The notes beneath the pieces were generated by a model that did no database searches, was not told the origin of the DNA, and saw only the letters and a list, made by a program, of their open reading frames with translations. A stretch of DNA of 64,000 nucleotides from Sorangium cellulosum. Lineage in GTDB: Bacteria; Myxococcota_A; Polyangia; Polyangiales; Polyangiaceae. Within the stretch, counting starts at the first letter, position 1. Each line of letters starts with the position of its first letter. Below, piece by piece: positions 51,126 through 60,266 of this stretch. The position numbers were made by a program, and so were the translations under genes. The stretch spans positions 5,145,001 through 5,209,000 of the forward strand of contig NZ_CP012673.1 in assembly GCF_002950945.1 (NCBI RefSeq), given 5' to 3'.

Positions 51126-54100
51126 CACGAGAGCCCGCCCGCGCGCGCGCCGTTCCGGGCGGGCGCCTCGCCCGGGCGGAGGATCGTCTCGACGCCGCGG
51201 AGCGCCGCGATCGGGCGGCCCGACACGTCCTCGAGCGTCACGTCGCACACGGCGCGCGCCTGGTGGACCTCCCGCCCGCGGACCACGCACCGGATCGGGT
51301 CCTCGGGGAGCCCGTCCACGAAGCTCTCGAAGGTCGCGATCGACATGGGCAGCGAGGCCCCGCCGAGCACGCCGCGCGCCCACAGCACGGCGAGCTGCAT
51401 GGCCCCGTCGATCGCCGCCGGATCCACGCGCCACGCCTCGCGCGCCCAGCCCCGCTCGCGCGTGCCCGTGAGCCTCCCCACGAGCCCCTCGCGCGAGGCG
51501 CCCTCGACGCGCCGGACGACCTGGAAGCTCGGGCCGTGGAAGAGCACGTGACCGTCGTACACCGGACCGTGGCGCCACGCGTCGAGCGCGGGCTCGGCCG
51601 CGCGCTCGGGCAGATCCCGCGGGCCGGCCGACGTATCGAGGGTGGCGCTGTAGTGCAGCTCGCCGTCGCGCCCGCGGAGCTCGATCGCGAGCTCGTCGCG
51701 GCCGCCGTCCGCGCGCGGCTTGCAGAGCACACGGATGCGGTCGCCGCCGTTGTCGAAGTGCGTCAGCTTGATCCCGCGCAGCACCTTCAGGTCGCGCAGC
51801 ACGAGGGGGCCGGAGCCGGGGCGGAGCGACGACGCCGCGCGCGCCATCCACTCGATCGCCATCGCCACCGGCACCACGGGGTGGCCTCCCACGCGGTGGT
51901 CGGCGAGGTACGGGTGCGACCGCCCGTCCACCGCGACCTCGACGGAGATCGCGGGCGCGGCGACGGCGCCGAGCGGGCCGCCCCCGTGCGCCCCGCCGAT
52001 CACGGCCTCGACCTCGTCCGGCGAGCCCTCGAGCTCCTCGACGAAGCGCCGGGCGCCCTCGTCGAGCGGGAGGAGCGCGACGTCCATCTGGTCGAACCGC
52101 GCCTTGAGCTCGGGCGTCACCATCCCGCCTTCCCACGGCCCCCATCCGATCGCCTTGGCGACGAGCTGCCCGCCGCGCGCGCGCCGCGCCGCCGCCGCCA
52201 CCTTGTTGAGCACCTCGTTGGCCATCGCGTAGTCGCACTGGCCGAGGTTGCCCGTGCGCGCGGCGACCGAGGAGAAGAGCGCCATCCACCGCAGCGGATC
52301 GCTCGACGTGGCGTCGAGGAGCGCGCGCAGGCCCTCCACCTTGGTGTCGAACACGCGATCGAACTGCTCGGGCGTCTTCTCCGCGATGAGCTTGTCCGAG
52401 AGGATCCCCGCGCCGTGCACGATCCCGGTGATCGGGCCCCAGGCGCGGCGCACCTCGTCGAGCGCCTCGCGCAAGCGGCCCGCGTCCTTCACGTCCACGG
52501 GCACGTAGCGCGCCTCCGAGCCCGCGGCGCGGAGCGCGTCGAGCGTCGCGCGGACCTCACGGTTCGCGAGGATGCGCGCGGCCTGGGCGCCGAGCTCCGC
52601 GGGCGACGGCGCGCGCCCCTGGGCCTTCGCCTCCTCGAGGAGCGCCCGCTTCAGGGCCGCGCCGTCTCCAGCGCCGCGGCACGCGGGCGGCTCTTCCTCC
52701 AGGCGCGAGCGCCCGAGCAGGACGAGGCGCGGGCGAGCGCGGCGTGCGAGCGCGACGATCGAGGCGGCCGTCACGCCGCGGCCGCCGCCGGACACGACGA
52801 CCACGTCGTCGGGCTCCGCGACGGGGCGGCCGGGGGCGACCTCCCGCACGACGCTGCGCAGCGTCGTGCGCGACCCGTCCGCGTGGAGCCCGACCTCGCG
52901 CGTCGCGCCCCCGGTGAAGAGCTCGTCGACGAGGGCGCGCGCGATCGCCTCCGGGCTTCGCCCGCCGCGCTCGACGTCGATCGCCCTCACGGAGGCGCTC
53001 GGCCACTCGATCGCCGCCGTCCGCGCCAGCGCGGAGACCCCCGCGAGCCACGCGCGCCGCGCGTCGCGCCCCGAGAGGCCGAAGTCGCCGCCGGTGTCCT
53101 GCGCGGTCACGAGCACGCCGCCCTCCGCGGCGAAGCGCGTCGCCACCGCGCGCGCGGTCGAGAAGGCCTCGCGGTTCACGGCCACCGCGTCGTCGACGGT
53201 CGACGCCCGGCGCAGCCCGCCGAGGAAGATGACGGCGTCCGGATCGCCGGAGACCGCAGGGGCGACCTCGGCGCGCACGCCGCGCTCCGAGAGCGCGAGC
53301 GCCACGGCCCGCGCGACGCCTTCGCCGTCGTCGGTCACCACGACCCGGCGCGCGCCGAGGAGCCCGGCGAGCGCGATCCCCGGGGCCGGCGCGGGCTCTT
53401 CGATCAGCACCGACCGCTGGATCCTGGGGCGCCTCGACGTCGTCGGGGGCTCGCGCGTTCCGGCTCGGGGCGCGAGGGCGACGCCCGTGCGCCCTCGGAG
53501 GTAGTCGACGGTCTGGCCGAGCGTGCGCAGGGCGGCCATCTCGCTGGCGCTGACCTCGGGCAGCCCGGGCGCGCGCTCGCGCAGGGCCGACAGGATCTCG
53601 ACGCGTTTGATGGAGTCGACGCCGAGATCGGCCTCGAGCTCCATGGGCAGCCCGAGCATCTCGACGGGATAACCCGTCTTCTCCGCGACGACCGCCAGCA
53701 TGAGGGCCTCGAGGTCCGCCGGCGCGGAGGACGCGGACGCGGGCGCGGGCGCTGCCGACGCTGCGGCGGCGACGGCGGGCGGAGCCGGCGCGGGCGCCGC
53801 GACGGACGGCGGCGGCGCGGGCGCCGGTGCGGTGCGGGAGCGCAGGTAATCGACGGTCTGGCCGAGCGTGCGCAGGGCGGCCATCTCGCTGGCGCTGACC
53901 TCGGGCAGCCCGGGCGCGCGCTCGCGCAGGGCCGACAGGATCTCGACGCGTTTGATGGAGTCGACGCCGAGATCGGCCTCGAGCTCCATGGGCAGCCCGA
54001 GCATCTCGACGGGATAACCCGTCTTCTCCGCGACGACCGCCAGCATGAGGGCCTCGAGGTCCGCCGGCGCGGAGGACGCGGACGCGGGCGCCGCGCTGGA

Positions 54101-57100
54101 CGCGGGCGCCGCGGCGACGGCGATGGGCGGCGTCGGCGCGGGCGGCGCGGCAACGGCGATGGGCGGCGTCGGCGCGGGCGGCGCGGCAACGGCGATGGGC
54201 GGCGTCGGCGCGGGCGCGATCGGGAGCGGTGCGGCCATGGGCGTGAAGGCGCCGGCCGCTGGCCCATGGAACGCCGGCGCTCCAGCGACCATCGCGCTCA
54301 GCTCGGAGAAGGAGGTCTCGACGGCTCGCAGGAACGTCGCGTGCGTGTCGGCGACCGTCTTCAGGTAAGCCGCGTGGGACTCGGCGGCATGGCGTTGATA
54401 CTCGTGGTACGCGTGTACCCACGCCGGGTGCGCGTCGCCCGCGACGGCCTCCGGGCGTGCAGCCACGGCCTCCGGGCGTGCAGCCACGGCCTCCGGGCGT
54501 GCAGCCACGGCCTCCCGCGGGGCAGCCACCTCCTTCGGGCGGGGCGGGTTCGGCTTCGGCAGCGCCGCAGCACCTCCGGGCGGCGGGTACGGCTTGGCGT
54601 AGTTCGCGCCGTTGATCGGGATCGTCATCGCGGGCTTCTTCTTCGGCGCCGCGGGAGCAGGCGCATCGCCGTCCCACAGCGGTGCGAAGTCGATCGCGAC
54701 GCCCGCCACGGCGAGCCGCCCGAGCCCCTCCTGCAAGCTCGTGACGCCGTGCTTGCCCTTGCGATCGAGCGCGATCGCCGTGTGCGGGCGCCCCTCCAGG
54801 ATGCGACCGACGAGATCGGTGAGCACGGACCCCGGCCCGACCTCCACGAACGTCCGCGCGCCCGCGGCCCACATCCCCTCGATCTGCTCGACGAAGCGCA
54901 CCGGCCGCACGATCTGCGCGGCGAGCCAGGCGCGGATCGCGGCGGCGTCCGCCGGGTACGGCGCCGCCTCCGCGTTCGACCAGACCCGGACGGCCGGCGC
55001 CGCGAAGGGCACCCCTGCGAGGAACTCCGCGAACGCCTCGCTCGCCGGCGCGACCAGCGGGCTGTGGAACGCGGTCGCCACCGGCAGGCGCTTCGCGGTC
55101 ACCCCCTCCGCGGCGAGGCGGCGCTCGAGCCGCGTGATGTCGTCCTCGGCGCCGGAGAGCACGACCTGCGTCGGGTGGTTGTGGTTCGCCACGACCACCT
55201 GGCCCTCGATCCCGGCGAGCCGCGCGTGCACCTCGCCGATCGTCAGCGCGACCGCCGTCATCGCGCCGGGCGAGGCCGACGCGTCGCGCATGAGCTCGCC
55301 GCGCCGCCGGGCGATCGCGACGAGGTCGGACGCCGAGACGGCTCCCGCCGCGCACAGCGCCGTGATCTCGCCGAAGCTGTGGCCGCCCACGTGCTCGGGC
55401 CTGACACCGACCGAGCGCAGCGCCGAGAGGAGCGCGAGGCTCGCGACCCCGATCGCCGGCTGCGCCCACTCGGTGGCCGTGAGCCGCTGCGCCTGCGCCT
55501 GCCGGTCCTCGTCGGTGAACACGGGTCGCGGGAAGACGAGATCGTGCACGGCCTCGCCGCTGAAGCGCGCCGCGGCGGCCTCGTCCCAGACAGAGCGGGC
55601 CACGTCGAGGCCCATGGCGACGTCGGCGCCCATGCCGACGGCCTGGCTGCCCTGCCCCGGGAAGAGGAACGCGACGGGACCCGCGGGGCCGCCGGCGCCG
55701 TAGTGGATCCCCGTCGGCGTGGAGAACGCGACCTCCGGCTGCGCGGCGACGCGGGCGCGCGCCTGGGCGAGCTTCTCGCCGAGGTCGGCGGCGTCCCGCG
55801 CCACCACGGCGAGGCGCGCCGGATCCGACGCCCTGAACGCCTCCTGCGACGCGCGCGCGACGGCCGAGAGCCCCGCGTCCGCCGCCTCCGCCGCGCCCGG
55901 CGAAAGGCGCGCGATCTCCTCGCAGCGCGCCGCGAGCCCGGCCGCGTCCTCGGCGGAGAGCACCACGAGCTCCGTGGGGCTCGTCCGGAGGCGGAACGCG
56001 CGCGCGCCCGGCCCTGTGTACTCCTCCAGCGTCACGTGGAAGTTGCTCCCGCCGAAGCCGAAGCTCGACACCGACGCCCGCCGCGGGTGCGACGTGTCGC
56101 GGATCCACGGGCGCGGCTGCGTGTTGAGGTAGAACGGGCTCGCCTCGATCTCGAGCCTGGGGTTCGGGCGATCCACCTTGATGGTGGGCGGGAGGACCTT
56201 GTGGTGCAGGGCCATGACGGCCTTGAAGAGCCCTGCCGCGCCCGCCGCGGCCTTCGTGTGCCCGATCTGCGATTTCACCGATCCGAGCGCGCACCATTGA
56301 CGATCCGCCCGGCCACCCTCGCCGAAGGCGGTCCGGAGCCCCTCGAACTCCGCCACGTCCCCGGCCTTCGTCGCCGTGCCGTGCGCCTCGACGAGCTCCA
56401 CCGTCTCGGGCCCGTAGCCCGCGGCCCTGTACGCGCGCCGGAGCGCGCGCGCCTGACCTTCCGGCAGGGGCGCGTAGACGCTCTTGCTCCTGCCGTCGGA
56501 CGACGACCCGAGGCCGCGGATCACGGCGTAGATGCGGTCGCCGTCGCGCTCGGCGTCCGCGAGGCGCTTCAGCGCCACCATCGCCATGCCCTCGCCGAGC
56601 AGCGTCCCGTCGGCCGCGTCGGCGAACGGGCGGCAATCGCCGGATCGCGAGAGCGCCGGCGTCTTGCTGAAGCACGTGTACATGGAGATGTCGTTCATGG
56701 TGTCGACGCCGCCGGTGATCACCAGATCCGACTGCCCCGTCGCGAGCTCGGACATCGCCATCGAGAGCGCCGAGAGCGCGCTCGCGCAGGCCGCGTCGGT
56801 CACGCAGTTCGTGCCGCGCAGGTCGAAGCGGTTCGCGATCCTCCCGGCGACCACGTTGCCGAGCAGGCCGGGGAACGTGGACTCCTGCCAGGGCACGTAC
56901 TCGCGCGCGATGCGGTCGCAGATGGCGTTCGCCTCGTCCTCGGGGATCCCCGACTCGCGCAGCGCCTTCAGCCACACCGGGCGCTGCAGCCGGCTCGCCA
57001 TCGTGCAGAGCAGCTCCTGCCCCGACGTCACGCCGAGGATCACGCTCGCGCGCTCCCGGTCCATCCTGGCGAACTGGCCCTGGGTCGCGTCGTCGAGCAC

Positions 57101-57406
57101 GCGCTGGGCGACGATCAGCGCGAGCAGCTGCGACGTGTCCGTGGCCGGCAGGATGCTCGGCGGGACGCCGAACTCCATCGGATCGAACGGCACGTGCGGC
57201 AGGAACGCGCCGCGCTTCGCGTAGGTCTTGTCAGGCGCCGCGGGATCGGGATCGTAGTAGTCCTCGACGAGCCAGTGCGAGGGCGGCACATCGGTGATGA
57301 GATCGCGCCCCGCGAGGATGTCGCGCCAGAAGCCGAGGGAGCCCGTGGAACCAGGGAACAGCGCGCTCACGCCCACGACGGCGACGGCGACGGGAACATG
57401 CGACAT
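51125..57406 (-). CDS. pfa2: PUFA synthase Pfa2 (KS-MAT-ACP-ACP-KR-DH)
   Basis: 2093 residues. Ketosynthase (1-450; C207 in VTDAACASALSAL, later HGTATKAGD and the His segment GHTKAAAG), malonyl-CoA acyltransferase (about 560-870; S677 in GGHSFGEITAL), Pro/Ala linkers, two acyl carrier proteins each with LGVDSIKR (phosphopantetheine Ser S1150 and S1265), a ketoreductase (about 1530-1800; VVVSGGGRGVTAAS) and a PS-DH-type dehydratase at the end (HRVGG near 1836, and DGAMQ). The multienzyme builds the PUFA chain from malonyl-CoA with Pfa1 and Pfa3. It starts 39 bp after the pfa1 stop. Two ACPs is a low number for PUFA synthases, and they are encoded by identical DNA. Confidence 0.96.
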   Translation of the reverse strand: MSHVPVAVAVVGVSALFPGSTGSLGFWRDILAGRDLITDVPPSHWLVEDYYDPDPAAPDKTYAKRGAFLPHVPFDPMEFGVPPSILPATDTSQLLALIVAQRVLDDATQGQFARMDRERASVILGVTSGQELLCTMASRLQRPVWLKALRESGIPEDEANAICDRIAREYVPWQESTFPGLLGNVVAGRIANRFDLRGTNCVTDAACASALSALSMAMSELATGQSDLVITGGVDTMNDISMYTCFSKTPALSRSGDCRPFADAADGTLLGEGMAMVALKRLADAERDGDRIYAVIRGLGSSSDGRSKSVYAPLPEGQARALRRAYRAAGYGPETVELVEAHGTATKAGDVAEFEGLRTAFGEGGRADRQWCALGSVKSQIGHTKAAAGAAGLFKAVMALHHKVLPPTIKVDRPNPRLEIEASPFYLNTQPRPWIRDTSHPRRASVSSFGFGGSNFHVTLEEYTGPGARAFRLRTSPTELVVLSAEDAAGLAARCEEIARLSPGAAEAADAGLSAVARASQEAFRASDPARLAVVARDAADLGEKLAQARARVAAQPEVAFSTPTGIHYGAGGPAGPVAFLFPGQGSQAVGMGADVAMGLDVARSVWDEAAAARFSGEAVHDLVFPRPVFTDEDRQAQAQRLTATEWAQPAIGVASLALLSALRSVGVRPEHVGGHSFGEITALCAAGAVSASDLVAIARRRGELMRDASASPGAMTAVALTIGEVHARLAGIEGQVVVANHNHPTQVVLSGAEDDITRLERRLAAEGVTAKRLPVATAFHSPLVAPASEAFAEFLAGVPFAAPAVRVWSNAEAAPYPADAAAIRAWLAAQIVRPVRFVEQIEGMWAAGARTFVEVGPGSVLTDLVGRILEGRPHTAIALDRKGKHGVTSLQEGLGRLAVAGVAIDFAPLWDGDAPAPAAPKKKPAMTIPINGANYAKPYPPPGGAAALPKPNPPRPKEVAAPREAVAARPEAVAARPEAVAARPEAVAGDAHPAWVHAYHEYQRHAAESHAAYLKTVADTHATFLRAVETSFSELSAMVAGAPAFHGPAAGAFTPMAAPLPIAPAPTPPIAVAAPPAPTPPIAVAAPPAPTPPIAVAAAPASSAAPASASSAPADLEALMLAVVAEKTGYPVEMLGLPMELEADLGVDSIKRVEILSALRERAPGLPEVSASEMAALRTLGQTVDYLRSRTAPAPAPPPSVAAPAPAPPAVAAAASAAPAPASASSAPADLEALMLAVVAEKTGYPVEMLGLPMELEADLGVDSIKRVEILSALRERAPGLPEVSASEMAALRTLGQTVDYLRGRTGVALAPRAGTREPPTTSRRPRIQRSVLIEEPAPAPGIALAGLLGARRVVVTDDGEGVARAVALALSERGVRAEVAPAVSGDPDAVIFLGGLRRASTVDDAVAVNREAFSTARAVATRFAAEGGVLVTAQDTGGDFGLSGRDARRAWLAGVSALARTAAIEWPSASVRAIDVERGGRSPEAIARALVDELFTGGATREVGLHADGSRTTLRSVVREVAPGRPVAEPDDVVVVSGGGRGVTAASIVALARRARPRLVLLGRSRLEEEPPACRGAGDGAALKRALLEEAKAQGRAPSPAELGAQAARILANREVRATLDALRAAGSEARYVPVDVKDAGRLREALDEVRRAWGPITGIVHGAGILSDKLIAEKTPEQFDRVFDTKVEGLRALLDATSSDPLRWMALFSSVAARTGNLGQCDYAMANEVLNKVAAAARRARGGQLVAKAIGWGPWEGGMVTPELKARFDQMDVALLPLDEGARRFVEELEGSPDEVEAVIGGAHGGGPLGAVAAPAISVEVAVDGRSHPYLADHRVGGHPVVPVAMAIEWMARAASSLRPGSGPLVLRDLKVLRGIKLTHFDNGGDRIRVLCKPRADGGRDELAIELRGRDGELHYSATLDTSAGPRDLPERAAEPALDAWRHGPVYDGHVLFHGPSFQVVRRVEGASREGLVGRLTGTRERGWAREAWRVDPAAIDGAMQLAVLWARGVLGGASLPMSIATFESFVDGLPEDPIRCVVRGREVHQARAVCDVTLEDVSGRPIAALRGVETILRPGEAPARNGARAGGLS
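53505..54090 (-). repeat. 241-bp identical direct repeat encoding the two ACP domains
   Basis: 53505-53745 and 53850-54090 appear identical base for base, 345 bp apart, and each encodes one acyl carrier domain from DLEALMLAVV to LGQTVDYLR. Identity includes third codon positions. Confidence 0.9.
54117..54525 (-). repeat. Linker microrepeats in pfa2
   Basis: Three 36-bp units at 54117-54217 encode PTPPIAVAAPPA-type steps before the first ACP. Four 21-bp units at about 54443-54525 encode EAVAARP steps. Both keep the frame and form flexible Ala/Pro linkers around the segment between the MAT and ACP domains. Confidence 0.8.
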
Positions 57407-57445
57407 AGAAAGACCTGACGACCTCGTTGTTGAGGGGAGACCTGC

Positions 57446-59113
57446 TCAGCCGAGCGCCCGAGGAGGGAAGCCGAACGCGCTCGGCGGGACGGGCGCGCCG
57501 TACGTCCGCAGCTGCTGGGCGCGGGTGATCGCCGCCGCGCCCTCGAGGAGGTTCAAGCCCACCTGGACGACGGTCCGGTTCGCCGGCTCCGCGAGGAACG
57601 AGCCGCGCGTCCACGCGTTGAACGCGCCCATCGCGGGACCGCACCAGATCTGGTAATCGACCCGGCGATCGGGATCCCCGTCGATCGCCCACTTGCTGGC
57701 CTTGCCGAGGTACCACCGGAAGACCAGCGCCATCTGCCGTTTCGGGTCGCGCTCGCAGGCGGCGAGCTCGCCCGGATCGCGCTTCCCCCAGAACAGCCTC
57801 GTCTCGGCCCAGATCTCGTCGAACGTGGCGTGCAGGACGTCCTTTTCGAGCCGGCTGCGCGCCGCTGCGGGGATGGCCTGGAGCGACGGATACGTGACGT
57901 ACGCCTCGTAGAGCCTGGCGGCGCGCACGCCGAACATCGTGCCTCGCTTGAGCACTTGCACCTTCACGCCGAGCTCGAACATGTCGGCCGCGGGCGCCAT
58001 CATCACGTCCGCGAGCTCGGCCTCTGCGAGCATCTTCTTGCCGTGCTCCGAGAGCCCGGACTCCACACACGCCTGGTTCACCGATCCCGTGAGCACGTAG
58101 GCCGCGCCGAGCGCGAAGGCCGCCGCGACCGCTCCCGGCGTCCCGAGCCCTCCCGCCGCGCCGACGCGGATCGGACGCGTATACGCGTGGCGCGCCGCGA
58201 TCTCGTCCCGCAGCGCGAGGATCGTCGGGAAGAGCGCGGTGAGGGCCTGGTTGTCCGTGTGACCGCCCGAGTCCGCCTCGACGGTGACGTCCTCCGCCAC
58301 GGGCACCCGGGCCGCGAGCTCGGCCTCAGCCTGCGTGAGGAGCCCCCGCCCAGCGAGCGCGCGGAGCACCTCGCCGGGCGCCGGGCTCATGAACCGCCGC
58401 GCCACCTCAGGTCGCGAGATCTTCGCGAACACATGTCGCTTGCGGACGATCCGGCCAGAGGGGTCCACCGAGAGGCCGCTCGCCGCGCAACGCACGACGG
58501 CGGGAGTCAGGGCCATGAACGCCGACGCGGAGATGCGCGCGACGCCGCGGCGGATGAGCAGGTCGGCGACGCGCTCCTCCAGCGCCGGCTCGTTCGGAGA
58601 GTGGATGAGGTTCACGCCCCAGGGGAGCGTGTCGCCGAGGGTCGCCTGGAGCTCGCGCACCGCCTCCTCGACGCGCTCGAGCCTGAGGCCTGCTGCGCCG
58701 AAGAAGCCGAGCATCCCGGCGCGCGCGGCGGCGATCACGAGGCGCGTCGTGGCGATGCCGTTCGCCATCTCTCCCGCCGCATAGGGGAAGCGCACGCCAT
58801 GGACTTCACAGAACGACCGGTCGCCGAGCCACTCGGGATAGAGCGCCGGGAGCGTGGCGAGCAGCGCATAAGCCCGCTCCTCGCCGCGACGCGAGGGCAG
58901 CACCTCGCCGCCGAACGCGACGCCGATCTGTGCCTCGGAGCCCCTGCGCACGACATGGGTGGGCTCGCGGAAGCGGGCGATCGCGGCGTGGAGCTCGGAA
59001 GGGGTGAACATGGGCCCCTCAGGCGCCCGGGGCCTCCTGTCGCTCGCGGCCGCGTCGTGAGGCGCCGCGTCCGGGCTCGGTTCCCATGAGGCGACATGGA
59101 CGAGGTCTGACAT
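57446..59113 (-). CDS. pfa1: PUFA synthase Pfa1, enoyl reductase (PfaD-like)
   Basis: 555 residues from ATG 59113 (MSDLVHVASW). An FMN-binding TIM barrel of the nitronate monooxygenase/PfaD type: GVRFPYAAGEMANGIATTRL, AGMLGFFGAAGL, DVTVEADSGGHTDNQ, VGAAGGLGTPGAVAAAFALG, LTGSVNQACVESGLSEHGK and DVMMAPAADMFELGVKVQVL. It reduces enoyl intermediates during PUFA chain assembly. Two other starts are possible: TTG 59164 and ATG 59011, the last with GAGGGG three bases upstream. It is the first gene of the pfa run, 39 bp before pfa2. The 317-bp upstream spacer carries a strong hairpin and must contain the operon promoter. Confidence 0.95.
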   Translation of the reverse strand: MSDLVHVASWEPSPDAAPHDAAASDRRPRAPEGPMFTPSELHAAIARFREPTHVVRRGSEAQIGVAFGGEVLPSRRGEERAYALLATLPALYPEWLGDRSFCEVHGVRFPYAAGEMANGIATTRLVIAAARAGMLGFFGAAGLRLERVEEAVRELQATLGDTLPWGVNLIHSPNEPALEERVADLLIRRGVARISASAFMALTPAVVRCAASGLSVDPSGRIVRKRHVFAKISRPEVARRFMSPAPGEVLRALAGRGLLTQAEAELAARVPVAEDVTVEADSGGHTDNQALTALFPTILALRDEIAARHAYTRPIRVGAAGGLGTPGAVAAAFALGAAYVLTGSVNQACVESGLSEHGKKMLAEAELADVMMAPAADMFELGVKVQVLKRGTMFGVRAARLYEAYVTYPSLQAIPAAARSRLEKDVLHATFDEIWAETRLFWGKRDPGELAACERDPKRQMALVFRWYLGKASKWAIDGDPDRRVDYQIWCGPAMGAFNAWTRGSFLAEPANRTVVQVGLNLLEGAAAITRAQQLRTYGAPVPPSAFGFPPRALG

Positions 59114-59223
59114 CGAGAGAAGCACGACGCGAGGCACGCTACACAGCCTTTTCGTCGGTGACAACGGGCGCTCCCGCGCCCAACAGAATTATGACGAACT
59201 CACCCCGGGGGCCCCTCCCTCAC

Positions 59224-59269
59224 AGGTGCGTGCTGGAGCATGCAGCAGTGCCTGCTCCAGCATGCACCT
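59224..59269. promoter_or_regulatory. Hairpin upstream of pfa1
   Basis: Arms AGGTGCGTGCTGGAGCA (59224-59240) and TGCTCCAGCATGCACCT (59253-59269) pair over 17 bp with one mismatch and a 12-base loop. It lies 110-155 bp before the chosen pfa1 start. It may be an operator, an attenuator, or the terminator of the relic gene upstream; no T-run follows on either strand. The rest of the 59114-59430 spacer shows nothing clear. Confidence 0.6.
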
Positions 59270-59430
59270 GCGGCGATCGACGCTGAAGACGGCCGTCCAG
59301 CGGGATCGGGCCGGCGTCGGCACAGCGAAGTGGAGGTTCCTCGCCAAGAGCTCGTGTCCAGGCGATGAGGAGATACTCCAGGTTGGTCCACCTCGCCCCG
59401 TCCGGATTCGCCCTCTGCAAGCGCTCGGTC

Positions 59431-59730
59431 TCAGTCGCCGCCTTCCAGACAGGTGCGGATCAACGCCTCCACGAGGCGCCGGCCTTGCGGCTCGTTCAGC
59501 AGCTCGATGCCGAGCACGCTGTCGACCATGTAGACCCCCGCGAGCACGCCGAGGACGGCGATCGCGCGAGCGCGCCCCGCCGCGCCGCCGAGCTCGCGCG
59601 CGAGCGGCTCCACGAACTCGCCCTCCAGGGCGCGCGACAGCGGCAGGCGCACCTCGGCGCTCGTCGCCGAGCGCAGGATCAGCAGCGCGGGATCGAAAGC
59701 GCGCCCGGTCATCCCGTCGCTCGATCAGGA
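59431..59730 (-). pseudogene. TetR-family regulator, C-terminal remnant
   Basis: About 93 residues match the ligand-binding half of TetR/AcrR regulators (DPALLILRSATSAEVRLPLS, GRARAIAVLGVLAGVYMVDS, GRRLVEALIRTCLEGGD). The DNA-binding half is missing: an in-frame TGA lies four codons before the ATG at 59712 and no helix-turn-helix is visible upstream. It points toward pfa1 and may be the leftover of a former local regulator. Confidence 0.65.
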
Positions 59731-59820
59731 TCTGCGACCTTGCCCGCGTCCCCTCGTGCTGTCGAGCCCCGCGAGGTGGGTCCCATGCGGCAGCCCGAGC
59801 GCAAGCTCAGCTGGTAGTGC

Positions 59821-60114
59821 TCAATTTTGAGCAACTGGCCCGACGTGCCGTTGACGCCTGACTCGATGCTTCAGCCAGGCCATGAGTTCATCCTCCGCGT
59901 CAATCTCCCACCCATCACGCTTCATGAGCTCGATGTAAGCCATGTGCGCCTGTGGAAGGATCTGAATCGCGAGGTCTTCCGCGTCCTCGGTCAGACAGAC
60001 CCGGACCTCGCCGCGCTCGGCATCCACCTCCACGGCGCTGACCTTCCGCGGCCGGTCGAACTCGACCTTAGCGCCGACCTTGGGCGATTCAGTTAGCTCA
60101 ACTACCTTGGTCAT
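59821..60114 (-). CDS. Small hypothetical protein
   Basis: 97 residues from ATG 60114 (MTKVVELTESPKVGAKVEFD). It has a predicted strand-rich first half (KVSAVEVDAERGEVRVCLTE) and an acidic-helical second half (DLAIQILPQAHMAYIELMKR) ending in a basic tail (HRVRRQRHVG). Base composition is lower in GC than the PUFA genes. No family recognised. An upstream extension to 60225 is Arg-rich and was not accepted. Confidence 0.55.
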   Translation of the reverse strand: MTKVVELTESPKVGAKVEFDRPRKVSAVEVDAERGEVRVCLTEDAEDLAIQILPQAHMAYIELMKRDGWEIDAEDELMAWLKHRVRRQRHVGPVAQN

Positions 60115-60266
60115 GGCATGACCACCGTTCTCCAGGACGAGCCGCGCACGCATGGAGGAGACGCTACCACAAGCGCGCCGCCACCGATCCGCCGCTCGAC
60201 GCGGACGGCGAGCGGGACCCGTCAAACAGGCTGCAATCGCGCCAGTCGGCTATGACGTCGTGTGTC

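Noticed and set aside
51126..52289. N-terminal extension of the pfa3 frame by 388 codons
   Set aside because: It lies wholly inside pfa2, is Arg/Ala-rich, and ketosynthase similarity begins exactly at ATG 51125.
47466..57418. Very long plus-strand open frames opposite pfa3 and pfa2 (over 1300 and 2000 codons)
   Set aside because: They are Arg/Gly/Ala/Asp-rich antisense shadows of GC-rich coding DNA, with no domains. The minus-strand frames carry all PUFA synthase motifs.
59821..60114. Antitoxin-like reading of the small protein at 59821-60114
   Set aside because: No toxin partner or recognised fold is visible next to it, so it is left as hypothetical.
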